Positions 1 through 8,655 are shown, numbered from the stretch's first letter. The stretch: 43,571 nt of DNA from Candidatus Choladousia intestinavium (GCA_018712785.1 DVGK01000028.1:1-43571), one strand, 5' to 3'. Translations and numbers: made by a program. Notes: a model not told the origin generated them from the letters alone.

Positions 1-536
1 ATCTCCCTCTGGGTCTGCTCCTTCTCTCCGGAAAGTCCGTATCTGCCGTTAATGACCTGCCGCTCCCGTTCATTCAGAATGCCGGGAAGGCACTCTCTGA
101 GCCTGACAATGTTTTTTTGGATTTCCAGACGCTCCAGGATATCCACCGGCTCGCTCTCCAGCACATCCATCAGCCGCAGCTCTCTTCCCTCCTGATCCAC
201 CCCGATCTTCTCATACATGGAAATCTCCCGTGACAGCTTTTTCCGGGTCCTGAGCATCATCAGCAGTTCATTCTCAATGCATCTGGCCGCATAGGTAGCC
301 AGCCGGCTGTTTTTCCCGCTGTCAAAGGTGGTAACAGCTTTTATTAATCCGATTATTCCGATGGAGATCAGGTCATCGTTCTCATACTCCTGGGACTGAT
401 ATTTTTTCGCTACATGGGCAACCAGTCTTAGATTGTGCTCAATCAGAACATTTCTGGCTGTCATATCTCCCTCCTTGTATCTGGCAAGATAATACTTTTC
501 TTCCTCAGGAGAAAGCGGCTTCTTAAAAGTTTGCAA
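1..536 (-). CDS. sigK: RNA polymerase sporulation sigma factor SigK (3' end cut by window edge)
   Basis: Late mother-cell sigma factor that directs core RNA polymerase to coat and late sporulation promoters. The visible 178 codons begin MQTFKKPLSPEEEKYYL and include the sigma region 2 core with DDLISIGIIGLIKA, followed by ATYAARCIENELLMMLR; region 4 is only entered (LNERERQVINGRYGLSG) before the window ends. The start is TTG at 536 behind AGAGGTG; an in-frame TAG at 548-546 rules out a longer protein. Bacillus pro-SigK carries about 20 extra N-terminal residues before the equivalent of KPLSPEEEKYYL, so this protein seems to lack the pro-sequence, as reported for Clostridioides difficile. SigE is very similar, but the N-terminus fits SigK better. 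Confidence 0.88.
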   Translation of the reverse strand, partial: MQTFKKPLSPEEEKYYLARYKEGDMTARNVLIEHNLRLVAHVAKKYQSQEYENDDLISIGIIGLIKAVTTFDSGKNSRLATYAARCIENELLMMLRTRKKLSREISMYEKIGVDQEGRELRLMDVLESEPVDILERLEIQKNIVRLRECLPGILNERERQVINGRYGLSGEKEQTQRE

Positions 537-562
537 AAAGCACCTCTAAGCGGTTTTATGTT

Positions 563-591
563 ATAGTATGCCATGATCCGCCTAAAAGTGC
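563..591 (-). promoter_or_regulatory. Candidate sigma-E-type promoter of sigK
   Basis: On the reverse strand GCACTTT (591-585) is followed after 14 bp by CATACTAT (570-563), about 27 nt upstream of the TTG start. This matches the sigma-E pattern KMATATT-N14-CATACAHT at 5 of 7 and 7 of 8 positions. sigK is a sigma-E target in Bacillus, which supports the reading, but the -35 match is weak. Confidence 0.4.
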
Positions 592-603
592 TTTTCCTCC
601 TTT

Positions 604-1842
604 TTATTTTTCCCTTCCCTCTTCCCTGCGCCGGAGAATATCATACTCATCCGCCAGCCCTCCAAGTCCCACCAGGAGCTGCTGTCTGGCATGGGGAGCG
701 CTGTCCATCTCTTCTCCTTCCAGGGAACGGATACTCTCTACTGTTACGGGAATATTTCTCCCGTCCGGTTTCATAATCTCAATAGTCTCTCCTACAGAAA
801 ACTTGTTTTTCTGTTCCAGGTGATAGAGTCCCTCTTCATTCTGCTTCCCCGCGATTCCCAGGTAGGTATAGCCCTTTACGTAAGCGCTCCCGTCATAGAG
901 CTGGCCTCCTGCGTCAGGCCTGCCGAAAAAGAAGCCGGTTCCAAAAGGCCGGAAGGTACAGCTTGCCACCTGTGACAGATACCAGTCCATATTCTGCTGA
1001 TAGATTGCAGGATCCTTCTGATAATCATCGATGGCCTTTCGATAGGTTCTCGCCACAGAGGCCACATACAGAGCCGTCTTCATCCTGCCCTCAATTTTCA
1101 GGCTATCAATCCCCGTCTCCAAAAGCTCCGGAATGTGGCCCACCATGCACAGATCCCGGGAACTGAACAGATAGGTGCCCCGCTCATTCTCCTCCACCGG
1201 GATATATTCTCCCGGCCGCTTTTCCTCCACCACAGCGTATTTCCATCTGCAAGGGTGAGTACAGGCTCCCTGGTTGGCATCCCGCCCTGTAAAGTAATTG
1301 CTTAAAAGGCAGCGTCCGGAATAGGAAATGCACATGGCGCCGTGTACGAAAGCCTCAATCTCCATTTCCGTCGGAATATTTTCCCGCAGCTCCTTTAACT
1401 CCTCCAGCGTCAGCTCTCTGGCCGCCACCACCCGCTTGGCCCCCAGCTCATGCCAGAACCGGTATGTCTCATAGTTGGTGTTGTTTGCCTGGGTGCTGAT
1501 ATGGCGTTCAATCTCCGGACAGACTCTGCAGGCAATTCTGTACACTCCTGGATCCGCCAGAATCAGAGCGTCAGGGCCGATCTCCTTCAGCTCCCGGAAA
1601 TAAGCTTCAATGCCTTCCAGATCCCGGTTATGCGCCAGGATGTTGGCCGTCACATACACCCGCACTCCCGCTTCATGGGCGAAGCGTATTCCTTCCTTCA
1701 TCTCTTCCAGGGTAAAGTTCTTCGCCTTTGCCCTAAGCCCAAAGGACTCGCCTCCGATATACACGGCATCCGCGCCGTAAATCACGGCTGTTTTCAGCAC
1801 TTCCAGGCTGCTGGCCGGTATAAGTAATTCCGGATGTCTCAT
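604..1842 (-). CDS. trhP: U32-family protein, probable tRNA uridine-34 hydroxylase TrhP
   Basis: A 412-residue U32 'peptidase' family protein. Members once called collagenases (YrrN/YrrO, YegQ) are now known as prephenate-dependent enzymes that hydroxylate U34 of tRNA to 5-hydroxyuridine. The N-terminal TIM-barrel half starts at PELLIPASSLEVLKTA. The family signature runs from EAFVHGAMCISYSGRC through ACTHPC, giving four conserved cysteines near residues 171, 178, 194 and 198 that could bind an Fe-S cluster. It overlaps trmR by 4 nt (ATGA), and TrmR methylates this enzyme's product, so the pair probably makes 5-methoxyuridine. Bacillus has two such genes in tandem (yrrN, yrrO); only one is here. 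An RlhA-like 23S rRNA role cannot be excluded from sequence alone. Confidence 0.82.
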   Translation of the reverse strand: MRHPELLIPASSLEVLKTAVIYGADAVYIGGESFGLRAKAKNFTLEEMKEGIRFAHEAGVRVYVTANILAHNRDLEGIEAYFRELKEIGPDALILADPGVYRIACRVCPEIERHISTQANNTNYETYRFWHELGAKRVVAARELTLEELKELRENIPTEMEIEAFVHGAMCISYSGRCLLSNYFTGRDANQGACTHPCRWKYAVVEEKRPGEYIPVEENERGTYLFSSRDLCMVGHIPELLETGIDSLKIEGRMKTALYVASVARTYRKAIDDYQKDPAIYQQNMDWYLSQVASCTFRPFGTGFFFGRPDAGGQLYDGSAYVKGYTYLGIAGKQNEEGLYHLEQKNKFSVGETIEIMKPDGRNIPVTVESIRSLEGEEMDSAPHARQQLLVGLGGLADEYDILRRREEGREK

Positions 1843-2513
1843 GATGCCCTCCCTCTTCTGATCTCAATCTCTTCCTTTTTCTTAACCGTTACAGCCGCTC
1901 CGTCTCCCACCGGAAGAACAGAGGTTACCAATCCCTCGGTATGCTTTAAAACATACAGATACTCCCGCATCCGCTTATAAATAGTACGGTTTCTTCTCTC
2001 CACCGCATAGTGGGATTCGATCAGTTCCCCTTCCTGCAGCACATTGTCAGACACAAGAAGCCCTCCGGTTTTTAAAAGCCGCAGGGCATCCGGCAGAAAA
2101 TGAATATACTGTCCCTTGGCCGCGTCCATAAAAATAAAGTCAAAGGAATCCTCCATAGCTGAAAGCACCTCCCCGGCGTCTCCGGCAATCAGCGTAATCC
2201 GCTCTTCCATCCCTGCCTCCCGGAAATGCTTTCTGGCTTCTTCTATCCGTTTTTCATAATTTTCAATTGTAACGATCCGGCTGTTCTCCGCAGCTTTTGC
2301 CATAAGAAGGGCGGAATAGCCGATGGCCGTCCCCACCTCCAGAATCCTCGCTGGCTTCGTCAGGGCAAGGAGTACTTTGAGAAGGCTCTGCATGCCGGGA
2401 CGGATCACCGGCACCCGTTTCTTCCTCGCGTACGCCTCCAGTCCATCCAAGAAGGCGCCGTTCCCCGTATCCAGAGACTCCAGATACACTTCCATGCGTT
2501 CATCTATAATCAT
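1839..2513 (-). CDS. trmR: tRNA 5-hydroxyuridine methyltransferase TrmR (O-methyltransferase)
   Basis: A 224-residue class I SAM-dependent O-methyltransferase of the YrrM/COMT type. Motif I is ILEVGTAIGYSALLMA near residues 56-71. The metal-binding region contains FIFMDAAKGQY, followed by GGLLVSDNVL. In Bacillus YrrM (TrmR) methylates 5-hydroxyuridine at the tRNA wobble position to give 5-methoxyuridine. The ATG at 2513 has TAGGAG nine bases upstream. The next gene, trhP, starts inside its stop codon, so the two are translationally coupled and act successively on the same nucleotide. Confidence 0.87.
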   Translation of the reverse strand: MIIDERMEVYLESLDTGNGAFLDGLEAYARKKRVPVIRPGMQSLLKVLLALTKPARILEVGTAIGYSALLMAKAAENSRIVTIENYEKRIEEARKHFREAGMEERITLIAGDAGEVLSAMEDSFDFIFMDAAKGQYIHFLPDALRLLKTGGLLVSDNVLQEGELIESHYAVERRNRTIYKRMREYLYVLKHTEGLVTSVLPVGDGAAVTVKKKEEIEIRRGRAS

Positions 2514-2525
2514 CCTACTGCGCTC

Positions 2526-2882
2526 CTAAAAAGAAAGCTGCTCCGCAATCTCCTTTGTATCCAGATCCACAGCAGCGGTAATCTCATTGCTGATCTGCTG
2601 CAGCATCCGGCACACGGCCAGCTCCGCTTTCAGGAACTCATCCGCCAGAGGATTCTTCCGGAATTCACGGAATTCTTTCCATGTGCGGTTCAGCTCCCGG
2701 TACAGTTCTTCAGAAGGCGCTGTACTCTGCAGCTCAAAATTCATCCGGCGCATCTCATTCATCCTGGCCCGAAGTTCGGGCTGCTGCCGGAGTTCATCCC
2801 GAACCCTGCAGAATTCCTGATACTCCTGACTCTCCTGAATAGCCCGAACCAGCTGTTTTGTATACATCTCTACCTGCTTCAT
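2526..2882 (-). CDS. YlbF/YmcA-family protein
   Basis: A 118-residue, almost wholly alpha-helical protein with the Com_YlbF pattern: an N-terminal helix (YTKQLVRAIQESQEYQEF), a central RMNEMRRMNFELQ segment, and a C-terminal helix with LADEFLKAELAVCRMLQQI. In Bacillus the YlbF-YmcA-YaaT complex assists RNase Y and affects competence, biofilm formation and sporulation. Here it lies 10 bp downstream of the RNase J gene, which fits an accessory role in RNA turnover, but the partner is inferred. Start ATG with GGTGGGAG upstream. Confidence 0.8.
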   Translation of the reverse strand: MKQVEMYTKQLVRAIQESQEYQEFCRVRDELRQQPELRARMNEMRRMNFELQSTAPSEELYRELNRTWKEFREFRKNPLADEFLKAELAVCRMLQQISNEITAAVDLDTKEIAEQLSF

Positions 2883-2892
2883 ACTCTCCCAC

Positions 2893-4560
2893 CTACTCTA
2901 CTTCCATAATAATGGGCAGAATCATAGGACGGCGCTTGGTTCTTTTCCAGAGAAAATCCCCCAGGGAATCCCGGATCATATTTTTCATCTTGCTCCAGTC
3001 CGTGATCCTGTGCTTAATGCAGTACTGCATCGTATCTTCCACCACTTCTCTGGCCTCTTCCATCAGATCCTCCGCCTCCCGGACATAGACAAATCCTCTG
3101 GAAACAATATCCGGACCGGAAAGGATCTGATTGGTATACTTCTCCAGTGTCAGAACGGCAATCATGATTCCGTCCTCCGCCAGATGCTGGCGATCCCGCA
3201 GGACAATATTTCCCACATCTCCTACCCCAAGGCCATCTACCAGAAGAGAGCCGGTTTGTACATGGCCGGTCACCTGGGCCGACTCCTTATCCAACTCCAG
3301 AACATCCCCTGTCTTCAGGATAAAGATATGATCGTCATCGAATCCCAGATCCCTGGCGATCCCCGCCTGACTCTTCAGATGACGGTATTCGCCATGAACA
3401 GGAATGGCATATTGAGGCTTCACCAGCGTGTAGATCAGCTTGATCTCTTCCTGGCAGGCATGGCCGGATACATGGGCATCCTGGAAGATCACGTCCGCTC
3501 CCTTCATGGACAGCTCGTTAATCACCTTGGAAACTGCTTTTTCATTGCCCGGAATGGGATTGGAACTGAAAATCACCGTATCTCCCGGCTTGATAATCAC
3601 CTTCTTATGCATGTTGAAGGCGATTCGGGAAAGCGCCGCCATGGACTCTCCCTGGCTTCCCGTAGTGATCAGCACTACCTTATCATCCGGATAATTTTTC
3701 ATCTGTTCCAGATCAATCAGCGTATTTTCCGGAATATTCAGATATCCAAGCTCCGAGGCAGTGGAAATAATATTCACCATGCTTCGTCCTTCCACCACCA
3801 CTTTTCTGCCGTACTTGTAAGCAGAATTGATAATCTGGCGAACCCGGTCCACATTGGAGGCAAAGGTCGCGATAATAATTCTTGTATTCCTGTGTTCAGA
3901 AAAAATATTATCGAAGGTCCGCCCTACCGTCCGCTCTGAGGCGGTAAAGCCTGGACGCTCCGCATTGGTACTGTCGCACATTAAGGCAAGCACGCCTTTT
4001 TTCCCGATCTCCGCGAACCGCTGCAGGTCAATGGCATCCCCGAATACCGGCGTATAATCCACCTTAAAGTCTCCTGTGTGAACTACGATTCCCGCCGGAG
4101 AATAAATGGCCAGAGCCACTGCGTCCACAATGCTGTGATTGGTCTTGATAAACTCGATTCTGAACTCTCCCAGGCTGATGGACTGTCCCGGTCTTACCAC
4201 TTTCCGCTTGGTAGAGCGTGTCAGGCCATGCTCGTTCAGCTTCCGCTCAATCAGGCCCATAGTCAGCTTCGTGGCATAGAGTGGAATATTCAGTTCCTTC
4301 AGGACATAGGGAAGCGCCCCGATGTGATCCTCATGTCCGTGGGTGAATACAAACCCTTTGACCTTATCTATATTATCCTTCAGATAAGACACATCCGGAA
4401 TCACCAGGTCGATTCCCAGCATATCATTTTCCGGGAACGCAAGTCCGCAGTCCACCACAATAATACTTTCATTGTATTCAAAGGCAGTAATATTCATTCC
4501 GATCAGACCAAGGCCGCCAATCGGAATAATCTTCAATTTCATATTCTTTTCTTTCTTCAA
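2893..4560 (-). CDS. rnj: Ribonuclease J
   Basis: A 555-residue metallo-beta-lactamase/beta-CASP ribonuclease with 5'-3' exonuclease and endonuclease activity in mRNA decay and rRNA maturation. The zinc motif HGHEDH lies at about residues 74-79. Downstream are HTGDFKVD, the beta-CASP segment with CDSTNAERPGFT, TTGSQGESMAALSRIA, HVSGHACQEEIK and IPVHGEYRH. The start is TTG at 4560, four bases after GGAGGTG; the ATG six codons later is too far from that site. It is a single full-length RNase J, and ylbF follows directly. Confidence 0.95.
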   Translation of the reverse strand: MKKEKNMKLKIIPIGGLGLIGMNITAFEYNESIIVVDCGLAFPENDMLGIDLVIPDVSYLKDNIDKVKGFVFTHGHEDHIGALPYVLKELNIPLYATKLTMGLIERKLNEHGLTRSTKRKVVRPGQSISLGEFRIEFIKTNHSIVDAVALAIYSPAGIVVHTGDFKVDYTPVFGDAIDLQRFAEIGKKGVLALMCDSTNAERPGFTASERTVGRTFDNIFSEHRNTRIIIATFASNVDRVRQIINSAYKYGRKVVVEGRSMVNIISTASELGYLNIPENTLIDLEQMKNYPDDKVVLITTGSQGESMAALSRIAFNMHKKVIIKPGDTVIFSSNPIPGNEKAVSKVINELSMKGADVIFQDAHVSGHACQEEIKLIYTLVKPQYAIPVHGEYRHLKSQAGIARDLGFDDDHIFILKTGDVLELDKESAQVTGHVQTGSLLVDGLGVGDVGNIVLRDRQHLAEDGIMIAVLTLEKYTNQILSGPDIVSRGFVYVREAEDLMEEAREVVEDTMQYCIKHRITDWSKMKNMIRDSLGDFLWKRTKRRPMILPIIMEVE

Positions 4561-4605
4561 TCCGCACCTCCGTATAAATTAAATTTAATCAGTTACTCTA
4601 TTGTG

Positions 4606-4866
4606 TCAGAGCTCAATATCCACGTCCTCTAAAAGCTCTGCAAATATCTTCGATACAGCTTCCAGCTCCTGCTCGTCTTCTACAAATACGTATCTGGCCT
4701 CCGTCTCTCCGTCCGCGGAGAGATCCTTCAGAATATACGCTTCCGCTTCCTGATCCTCTGACTCTGTCACCAGAAGATAGGAAATCCCATTGATTCTGGT
4801 TTCTTCCACCACAAAGAACCCGACCGCCTCTTCTTCACCGACCGGGCAAAAATAAATTTTATCCAT
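4606..4866 (-). CDS. DUF1292 protein (YrzB-like)
   Basis: An acidic 86-residue protein of the DUF1292/YrzB family (opening [20 protein letters not shown], then [16 protein letters not shown]), with a beta-rich core and acidic C-terminal tail. Its function is unknown. It starts 8 nt inside the end of ruvX, the same ireB-ruvX-yrzB order as in Bacillus, so it is probably co-translated with RuvX. The start has GAGGAAGGA just upstream. Confidence 0.85.
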   Translation of the reverse strand: MDKIYFCPVGEEEAVGFFVVEETRINGISYLLVTESEDQEAEAYILKDLSADGETEARYVFVEDEQELEAVSKIFAELLEDVDIEL

Positions 4867-5296
4867 CTTCCTTCCTCACTAAACTGTCCAAATAGTTCTG
4901 CAGGATAAGCACTGCCGCCAGCTTATCCACATACTCTTTCCGTTCTTCCCGGCGCACGCCGCTCTCCATCAGAACTCTGTCTGCCGTAACAGTAGTCAAC
5001 CTTTCATCCCACAAAACAACAGGGATGCCTGTCCTTCGCTTAAGGGTTTCACAGAAAGCAAGGGTTTTCTCCCCCCGCTCTCCTACCGTATTGTTCATGT
5101 TTTTCGGAAAACCAAGCACGATAGAGTTCACCTGGTATTCCTGAATCAGTGCTTCGATTCTGGCCAGAGTCCGGCGCAGCTTATTCTCCTGCTCCCTCCG
5201 GATAATCTCCACCCCCTGAGCAGTGATTCCCAGAGGATCGCTGACTGCCACCCCTACGGTTTTTGAGCCGAAATCGAGTCCCAGTATTCTCTCCAC
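4859..5296 (-). CDS. ruvX: RuvX/YqgF-type Holliday junction resolvase-like nuclease
   Basis: A 145-residue RNase H-fold protein of the YqgF/RuvX family, linked to pre-16S rRNA 5'-end processing and proposed as a Holliday junction resolvase. The acidic residues are visible: Asp in [29 protein letters not shown] in the middle, WDERLTT, and Asp in [15 protein letters not shown]. The start is GTG at 5296 with only a modest ribosome-binding site, suggesting coupling to ireB, which ends 5 bp upstream. Confidence 0.92.
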   Translation of the reverse strand: MERILGLDFGSKTVGVAVSDPLGITAQGVEIIRREQENKLRRTLARIEALIQEYQVNSIVLGFPKNMNNTVGERGEKTLAFCETLKRRTGIPVVLWDERLTTVTADRVLMESGVRREERKEYVDKLAAVLILQNYLDSLVRKEDG

Positions 5297-5301
5297 CCGG
5301 C

Positions 5302-5568
5302 CTACTGCTCCCAGGATTTGTTCTTGATATATGCTCTTAAAAGCTCTTCTACCAGCTCATCACGCTCTACCTTCATGATCATGCTGCGAGCATTCTTATG
5401 GCTCGTAATATACGTAGGATCCCCGGACATAATATAACCAACCATCTGATTCACGGGATTATAGCCCTTCTCTTCCATTGCGTTATAGACAATGTCAAGA
5501 ACCATCTTGACCCGTTTCTCCGGATCCGCGCTAATCTTAAAGTATTGTGTGTTATTAATGTCTGCCAT
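5302..5568 (-). CDS. ireB: IreB-family regulatory phosphoprotein
   Basis: An 88-residue protein of the UPF0297/DUF965 (YrzL) family with the conserved [20 protein letters not shown] core. In Enterococcus, IreB is phosphorylated by the PASTA kinase IreK on an N-terminal threonine and modulates cephalosporin resistance. Thr7 of [12 protein letters not shown] lies in the equivalent region, though phosphorylation here is an inference. Location directly upstream of ruvX is typical of Firmicutes. Confidence 0.92.
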   Translation of the reverse strand: MADINNTQYFKISADPEKRVKMVLDIVYNAMEEKGYNPVNQMVGYIMSGDPTYITSHKNARSMIMKVERDELVEELLRAYIKNKSWEQ

Positions 5569-5624
5569 ATTTTCACGCCCTTATCTAAACTTTGGTTCTA
5601 TTCTAATATAGTTTTCAAAATATT

Positions 5625-6941
5625 TCAATGATTTTCTAAAAGGTAAAGATGTTCCCCGATCTTTTTTCCAAGCACCCCTCTTTGGCATTGGTTTGTATAG
5701 TCCTGGTTTGCCGGAAGGGCCCCCTTGATATACTCTTTCGTATATCCGGTGTAATATTCTTTCCCGTCAAGGGAAATTTTTTCTTCAAAAAGCACCTCTG
5801 CCTCCCTGCCCAGATGCTTTTCTTCAAAGGCTGCCCGGTTCTTTTCTCCCAGGCGGATCAGGAAGGCGCTCCTTTCATTCTTTATACTTTCCGGCACCTG
5901 GTCCGGCATGGAAGCCGCCCTGGTCCCTTTCCGTCTGGAATACTTGAAAATGTGGGTTTCATACAGACCGATCTCTTCCAGGAATGCGGCCGTCTGTCCG
6001 AACTCCTCTTCTGTCTCTCCAGGAAATCCCACAATAACGTCTGTAGTAAGAGCCGGCTCATAAAAGATTTCTCTCAGCAGAAGACATTTTTCCCGGTACT
6101 CCTCTGTGGTATAGTGCCGGTTCATTCTCTTTAAGGTGGCGTCGCAGCCGCTCTGAAGAGAAAGATGGAAATGGGGGCAAAGCTTCTCCAGGCTTCCCAT
6201 AGCCCGGGCAAATTCCCTTGTAATAATCCCCGGCTCCAGAGAACCCAAGCGAATCCGCTTCACTCCTTCAATCTCATGGACTCTGCAGATCAGCTCCTGC
6301 AGAGAAGACCCATGATCCTTTCCGTAAGAGCTCAGATGAATGCCTGTCAGAACGATCTCCCGGCACCCATTCCCGGTCAAAGTCTCCACCTCCCGGCACA
6401 CATCCTCTGCCTCCCGGCTGCGGATCCTGCCCCGGGCATAGGGAATGATGCAGTAGCTGCAGAATTGATTGCATCCGTCCTGTACCTTCAGACTGGCTCT
6501 GGTGCGCTCGGACGTCTCCTCAACCTGAAGGGATTCGCAGGCATTCTCCTTTTCGATTTCCGTGATCCTGGAGTACACTCCCCCGGAGGCTCCCGCCGCC
6601 TGATACAGCTCCAGCGCCTCCACCAGCTCTCCCTTCCGATTATTTCCCAGAACAATATCCACGCAGGGATCCGCCTCCACTGCCTCTCTGGAGGTCTGGC
6701 TGTAGCAGCCGGCCGCCACCACCACTGCCCGGGGATTCATCTTTTTCGCCTTGTGCAGCATCTGCCTGGACTTGCGGTCCGCGATATTGGTTACTGTACA
6801 TGTATTGATAACATATACATCGGCGCCCGGAGCAAAAGGTACAATTTCATACCCTGCCTCCACAAGAAGCCGGCGCATCGCTTCCATTTCATATGCATTT
6901 ACCTTACAACCCAGGTTATGAAGGGCCGCCTTTTTGTTCAT
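5625..6941 (-). CDS. mtaB: tRNA t6A37 methylthiotransferase MtaB
   Basis: A 438-residue radical SAM methylthiotransferase that converts t6A37 to ms2t6A37 in ANN-decoding tRNAs. The N-terminal UPF0004 domain carries three cluster cysteines in LGCKVNAYE, NTCTVTNIADRKSRQ and AAGCYSQ. The radical SAM motif is CNQFCSYCIIPYARGR, and a C-terminal TRAM-like segment follows. In Bacillus mtaB (yqeV) sits next to rsmE; here thiI, a desulfurase gene and an HPr-like gene separate them. Start ATG behind GGAGG, divergent from the HPr-like gene. Confidence 0.93.
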   Translation of the reverse strand: MNKKAALHNLGCKVNAYEMEAMRRLLVEAGYEIVPFAPGADVYVINTCTVTNIADRKSRQMLHKAKKMNPRAVVVAAGCYSQTSREAVEADPCVDIVLGNNRKGELVEALELYQAAGASGGVYSRITEIEKENACESLQVEETSERTRASLKVQDGCNQFCSYCIIPYARGRIRSREAEDVCREVETLTGNGCREIVLTGIHLSSYGKDHGSSLQELICRVHEIEGVKRIRLGSLEPGIITREFARAMGSLEKLCPHFHLSLQSGCDATLKRMNRHYTTEEYREKCLLLREIFYEPALTTDVIVGFPGETEEEFGQTAAFLEEIGLYETHIFKYSRRKGTRAASMPDQVPESIKNERSAFLIRLGEKNRAAFEEKHLGREAEVLFEEKISLDGKEYYTGYTKEYIKGALPANQDYTNQCQRGVLGKKIGEHLYLLENH

Positions 6942-7002
6942 TTTTTACCTCCATTTCGGCATTTTTAACGAATTCTGCGAAGTATCTTCGGCTGTTTTAT
7001 TC

Positions 7003-7031
7003 TTGACTTTTGACCACGCACCCGTTAATAT
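7003..7031 (+). promoter_or_regulatory. Sigma-A-type promoter of the HPr-like gene
   Basis: TTGACT (7003-7008), a 17-bp spacer and TAATAT (7026-7031), about 43 bp before the ATG at 7074, which itself has GGGAGGA at 7059-7065. The close match suggests constitutive, fairly strong expression. Confidence 0.75.
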
Positions 7032-7073
7032 GGTTATGAAACAAAATAAAAAAATATTGGGAGGATATCAACC

Positions 7074-7304
7074 ATGAAAACAGTACAGATTTCTTTGAAC
7101 TCTATTGATAAAGTAAAATCTTTTGTAAACGAGATCACTAAATTCAACAATGATTTCGATCTTGTTTCCGGAAGATACGTAATTGATGCAAAGTCCATTA
7201 TGGGTATCTTCAGTCTGGATCTTTCCAAACCTATTAAGCTGAACATCCACGCAGAGGACAACATCGACGAGATTATGGAAGTACTCAAATCATATATGTG
7301 CTAA
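7074..7304 (+). CDS. HPr-family protein lacking the catalytic histidine
   Basis: A 76-residue HPr-fold protein. The KSIMGIFSLDL motif (residues 40-50) matches the HPr regulatory-serine region (KSIMGVMSL); Ser41 corresponds to Ser46, the HPr kinase target. The active-site GLHARPA loop is replaced by SLNSIDKVKSF, with no histidine at the position phosphorylated by Enzyme I. It therefore should not carry PTS phosphate; like Crh of Bacillus it could still be a seryl-phosphorylated cofactor of CcpA, but that is inference. It is slightly shorter than true HPr (85-88 residues). It is monocistronic, between its own promoter and a terminator. Confidence 0.85.
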   Translation: MKTVQISLNSIDKVKSFVNEITKFNNDFDLVSGRYVIDAKSIMGIFSLDLSKPIKLNIHAEDNIDEIMEVLKSYMC

Positions 7305-7330
7305 TTCTTTCAGAACAGCAGCCAGTCATT

Positions 7331-7374
7331 AAAAAACAGGCCGAACAAGTTTCTTGTGTCGGGCTGTTTTTTTT
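7331..7374 (+). terminator. Bidirectional intrinsic terminator between the HPr-like gene and thiI
   Basis: An imperfect stem pairs AACAGGCCGAACAAG with CTTGTGTCGGGCTGTT around a TTT loop and is followed by eight T residues on the forward strand. On the reverse strand the same hairpin is followed by CTGTTTTTTAATG, so it can also terminate the thiI transcript. Confidence 0.85.
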
Positions 7375-7476
7375 GCCGTTTTTGCGCTGCCTCAGGCTCC
7401 CGCGGCATGAGAAGGCCGTCTCCGCGGATTCTCACCTGCGCCGGGCGCCTTCCGCACCGCCGGTTTTCTTTCTTCC

Positions 7477-8655
7477 CTACTCTACCCAGATCCGTTCCAC
7501 CGTGTGGATAGCAGTCTCCATCAGTTCGTCAATCTTTTCCTCCAGCTTCTTCTCAGACCGACTGATGGCATTGATATTCGGCTTGGTCACCGGGTGCTTT
7601 GCAACAAAAATCGTGCAGCAGTCCTCATAAGGAAGGATAGACGTCTCATAAGTCCCGATCTTCTGAGCAATGTCTACGATCTCCTGCTTATCATCTCCGA
7701 TCAGGGGACGGAACACGGGCATGGTGCAGACCTCGTTGGTGGCCGCCAGGCTCTGCATGGTCTGACTGGCCACCTGACCGATGCTTTCCCCAGTGATCAG
7801 CCCCAGTGAGTTGGTTTCTCTGGCAAAATACTCAGCGATTTTCATCATATAGCGCCGCATTATAATCGTCAGCTCATCGTGAGGACACTTATCGTATATA
7901 TAGAGCTGGATATCGGTAAAATTCACCACATGGAGCATAATCGGCCCGGAATACTTTGCCACAATCCGCGCCAGGTCCACCACCTTCTCTTTCGCCCTCT
8001 CGCTGGTATAAGGCGGCGCATGGAAATAAACGGCATCCAGCTTGACGCCCCGCTTGCAGATCCGGTATCCCGCCACAGGGCTGTCGATTCCTCCCGACAG
8101 AAGAAGCATGGCTTTTCCATTGGTACCTACAGGCATTCCCCCTGGCCCCGGTATGATTTTAGAATAAATATAGATCTTTTCCCTTATCTCTACGTGAATC
8201 AGGATCTCCGGATCATGCACATCTACCTTAAGGCTTGGGAAAGCTTCCTGAAGCCTTCCTCCCAGATAGCTGCTGACCTCCATGGACTCCACCGGATAGC
8301 TTTTCCTGGCACGGCGGGTCACCACTTTAAAGGTCTGGTTTCCGATATCATAGACATTTTCCATAAAATCAATGATCTCATTTCCCAGCTCCTCCAAGCC
8401 CCGGTCTTCGGTTTTCATAACCGGACAGATGCCCACGATGCCGAATACCCGTCTTAGGCACTCTACCGTCTCTTCAAAATCATACGGTCCCTCACAGTCC
8501 ACATAGATCCTTCCCTGCTCTTTATAAACCTGAAAGGTTCCCTCCGCCTTTTTCAGCCCATGGCGGATCTGTTTTACCAGCGCGTCCTCAAAAAGATGAC
8601 GGTTTTTTCCTTTTATCCCGATTTCCCCATACTTAATCAAAAAAGTTTTAAACAT
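7477..8655 (-). CDS. thiI: tRNA 4-thiouridine synthase ThiI
   Basis: A 392-residue ThiI: an N-terminal ferredoxin-like and THUMP RNA-binding region (to about residue 165), then a PP-loop adenylation domain with LLLSGGIDSPVAGY. It activates tRNA U8 for sulfur insertion. There is no C-terminal rhodanese domain, as is usual in Gram-positives, so sulfur must come directly from a dedicated cysteine desulfurase; that gene lies 40 bp upstream. Start ATG with GGGAGG five bases away. Confidence 0.95.
   Translation of the reverse strand: MFKTFLIKYGEIGIKGKNRHLFEDALVKQIRHGLKKAEGTFQVYKEQGRIYVDCEGPYDFEETVECLRRVFGIVGICPVMKTEDRGLEELGNEIIDFMENVYDIGNQTFKVVTRRARKSYPVESMEVSSYLGGRLQEAFPSLKVDVHDPEILIHVEIREKIYIYSKIIPGPGGMPVGTNGKAMLLLSGGIDSPVAGYRICKRGVKLDAVYFHAPPYTSERAKEKVVDLARIVAKYSGPIMLHVVNFTDIQLYIYDKCPHDELTIIMRRYMMKIAEYFARETNSLGLITGESIGQVASQTMQSLAATNEVCTMPVFRPLIGDDKQEIVDIAQKIGTYETSILPYEDCCTIFVAKHPVTKPNINAISRSEKKLEEKIDELMETAIHTVERIWVE

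Noticed and set aside
604..1842. Secreted collagenase/peptidase
   Set aside because: No signal peptide, and coupling to trmR points to RNA modification rather than proteolysis.
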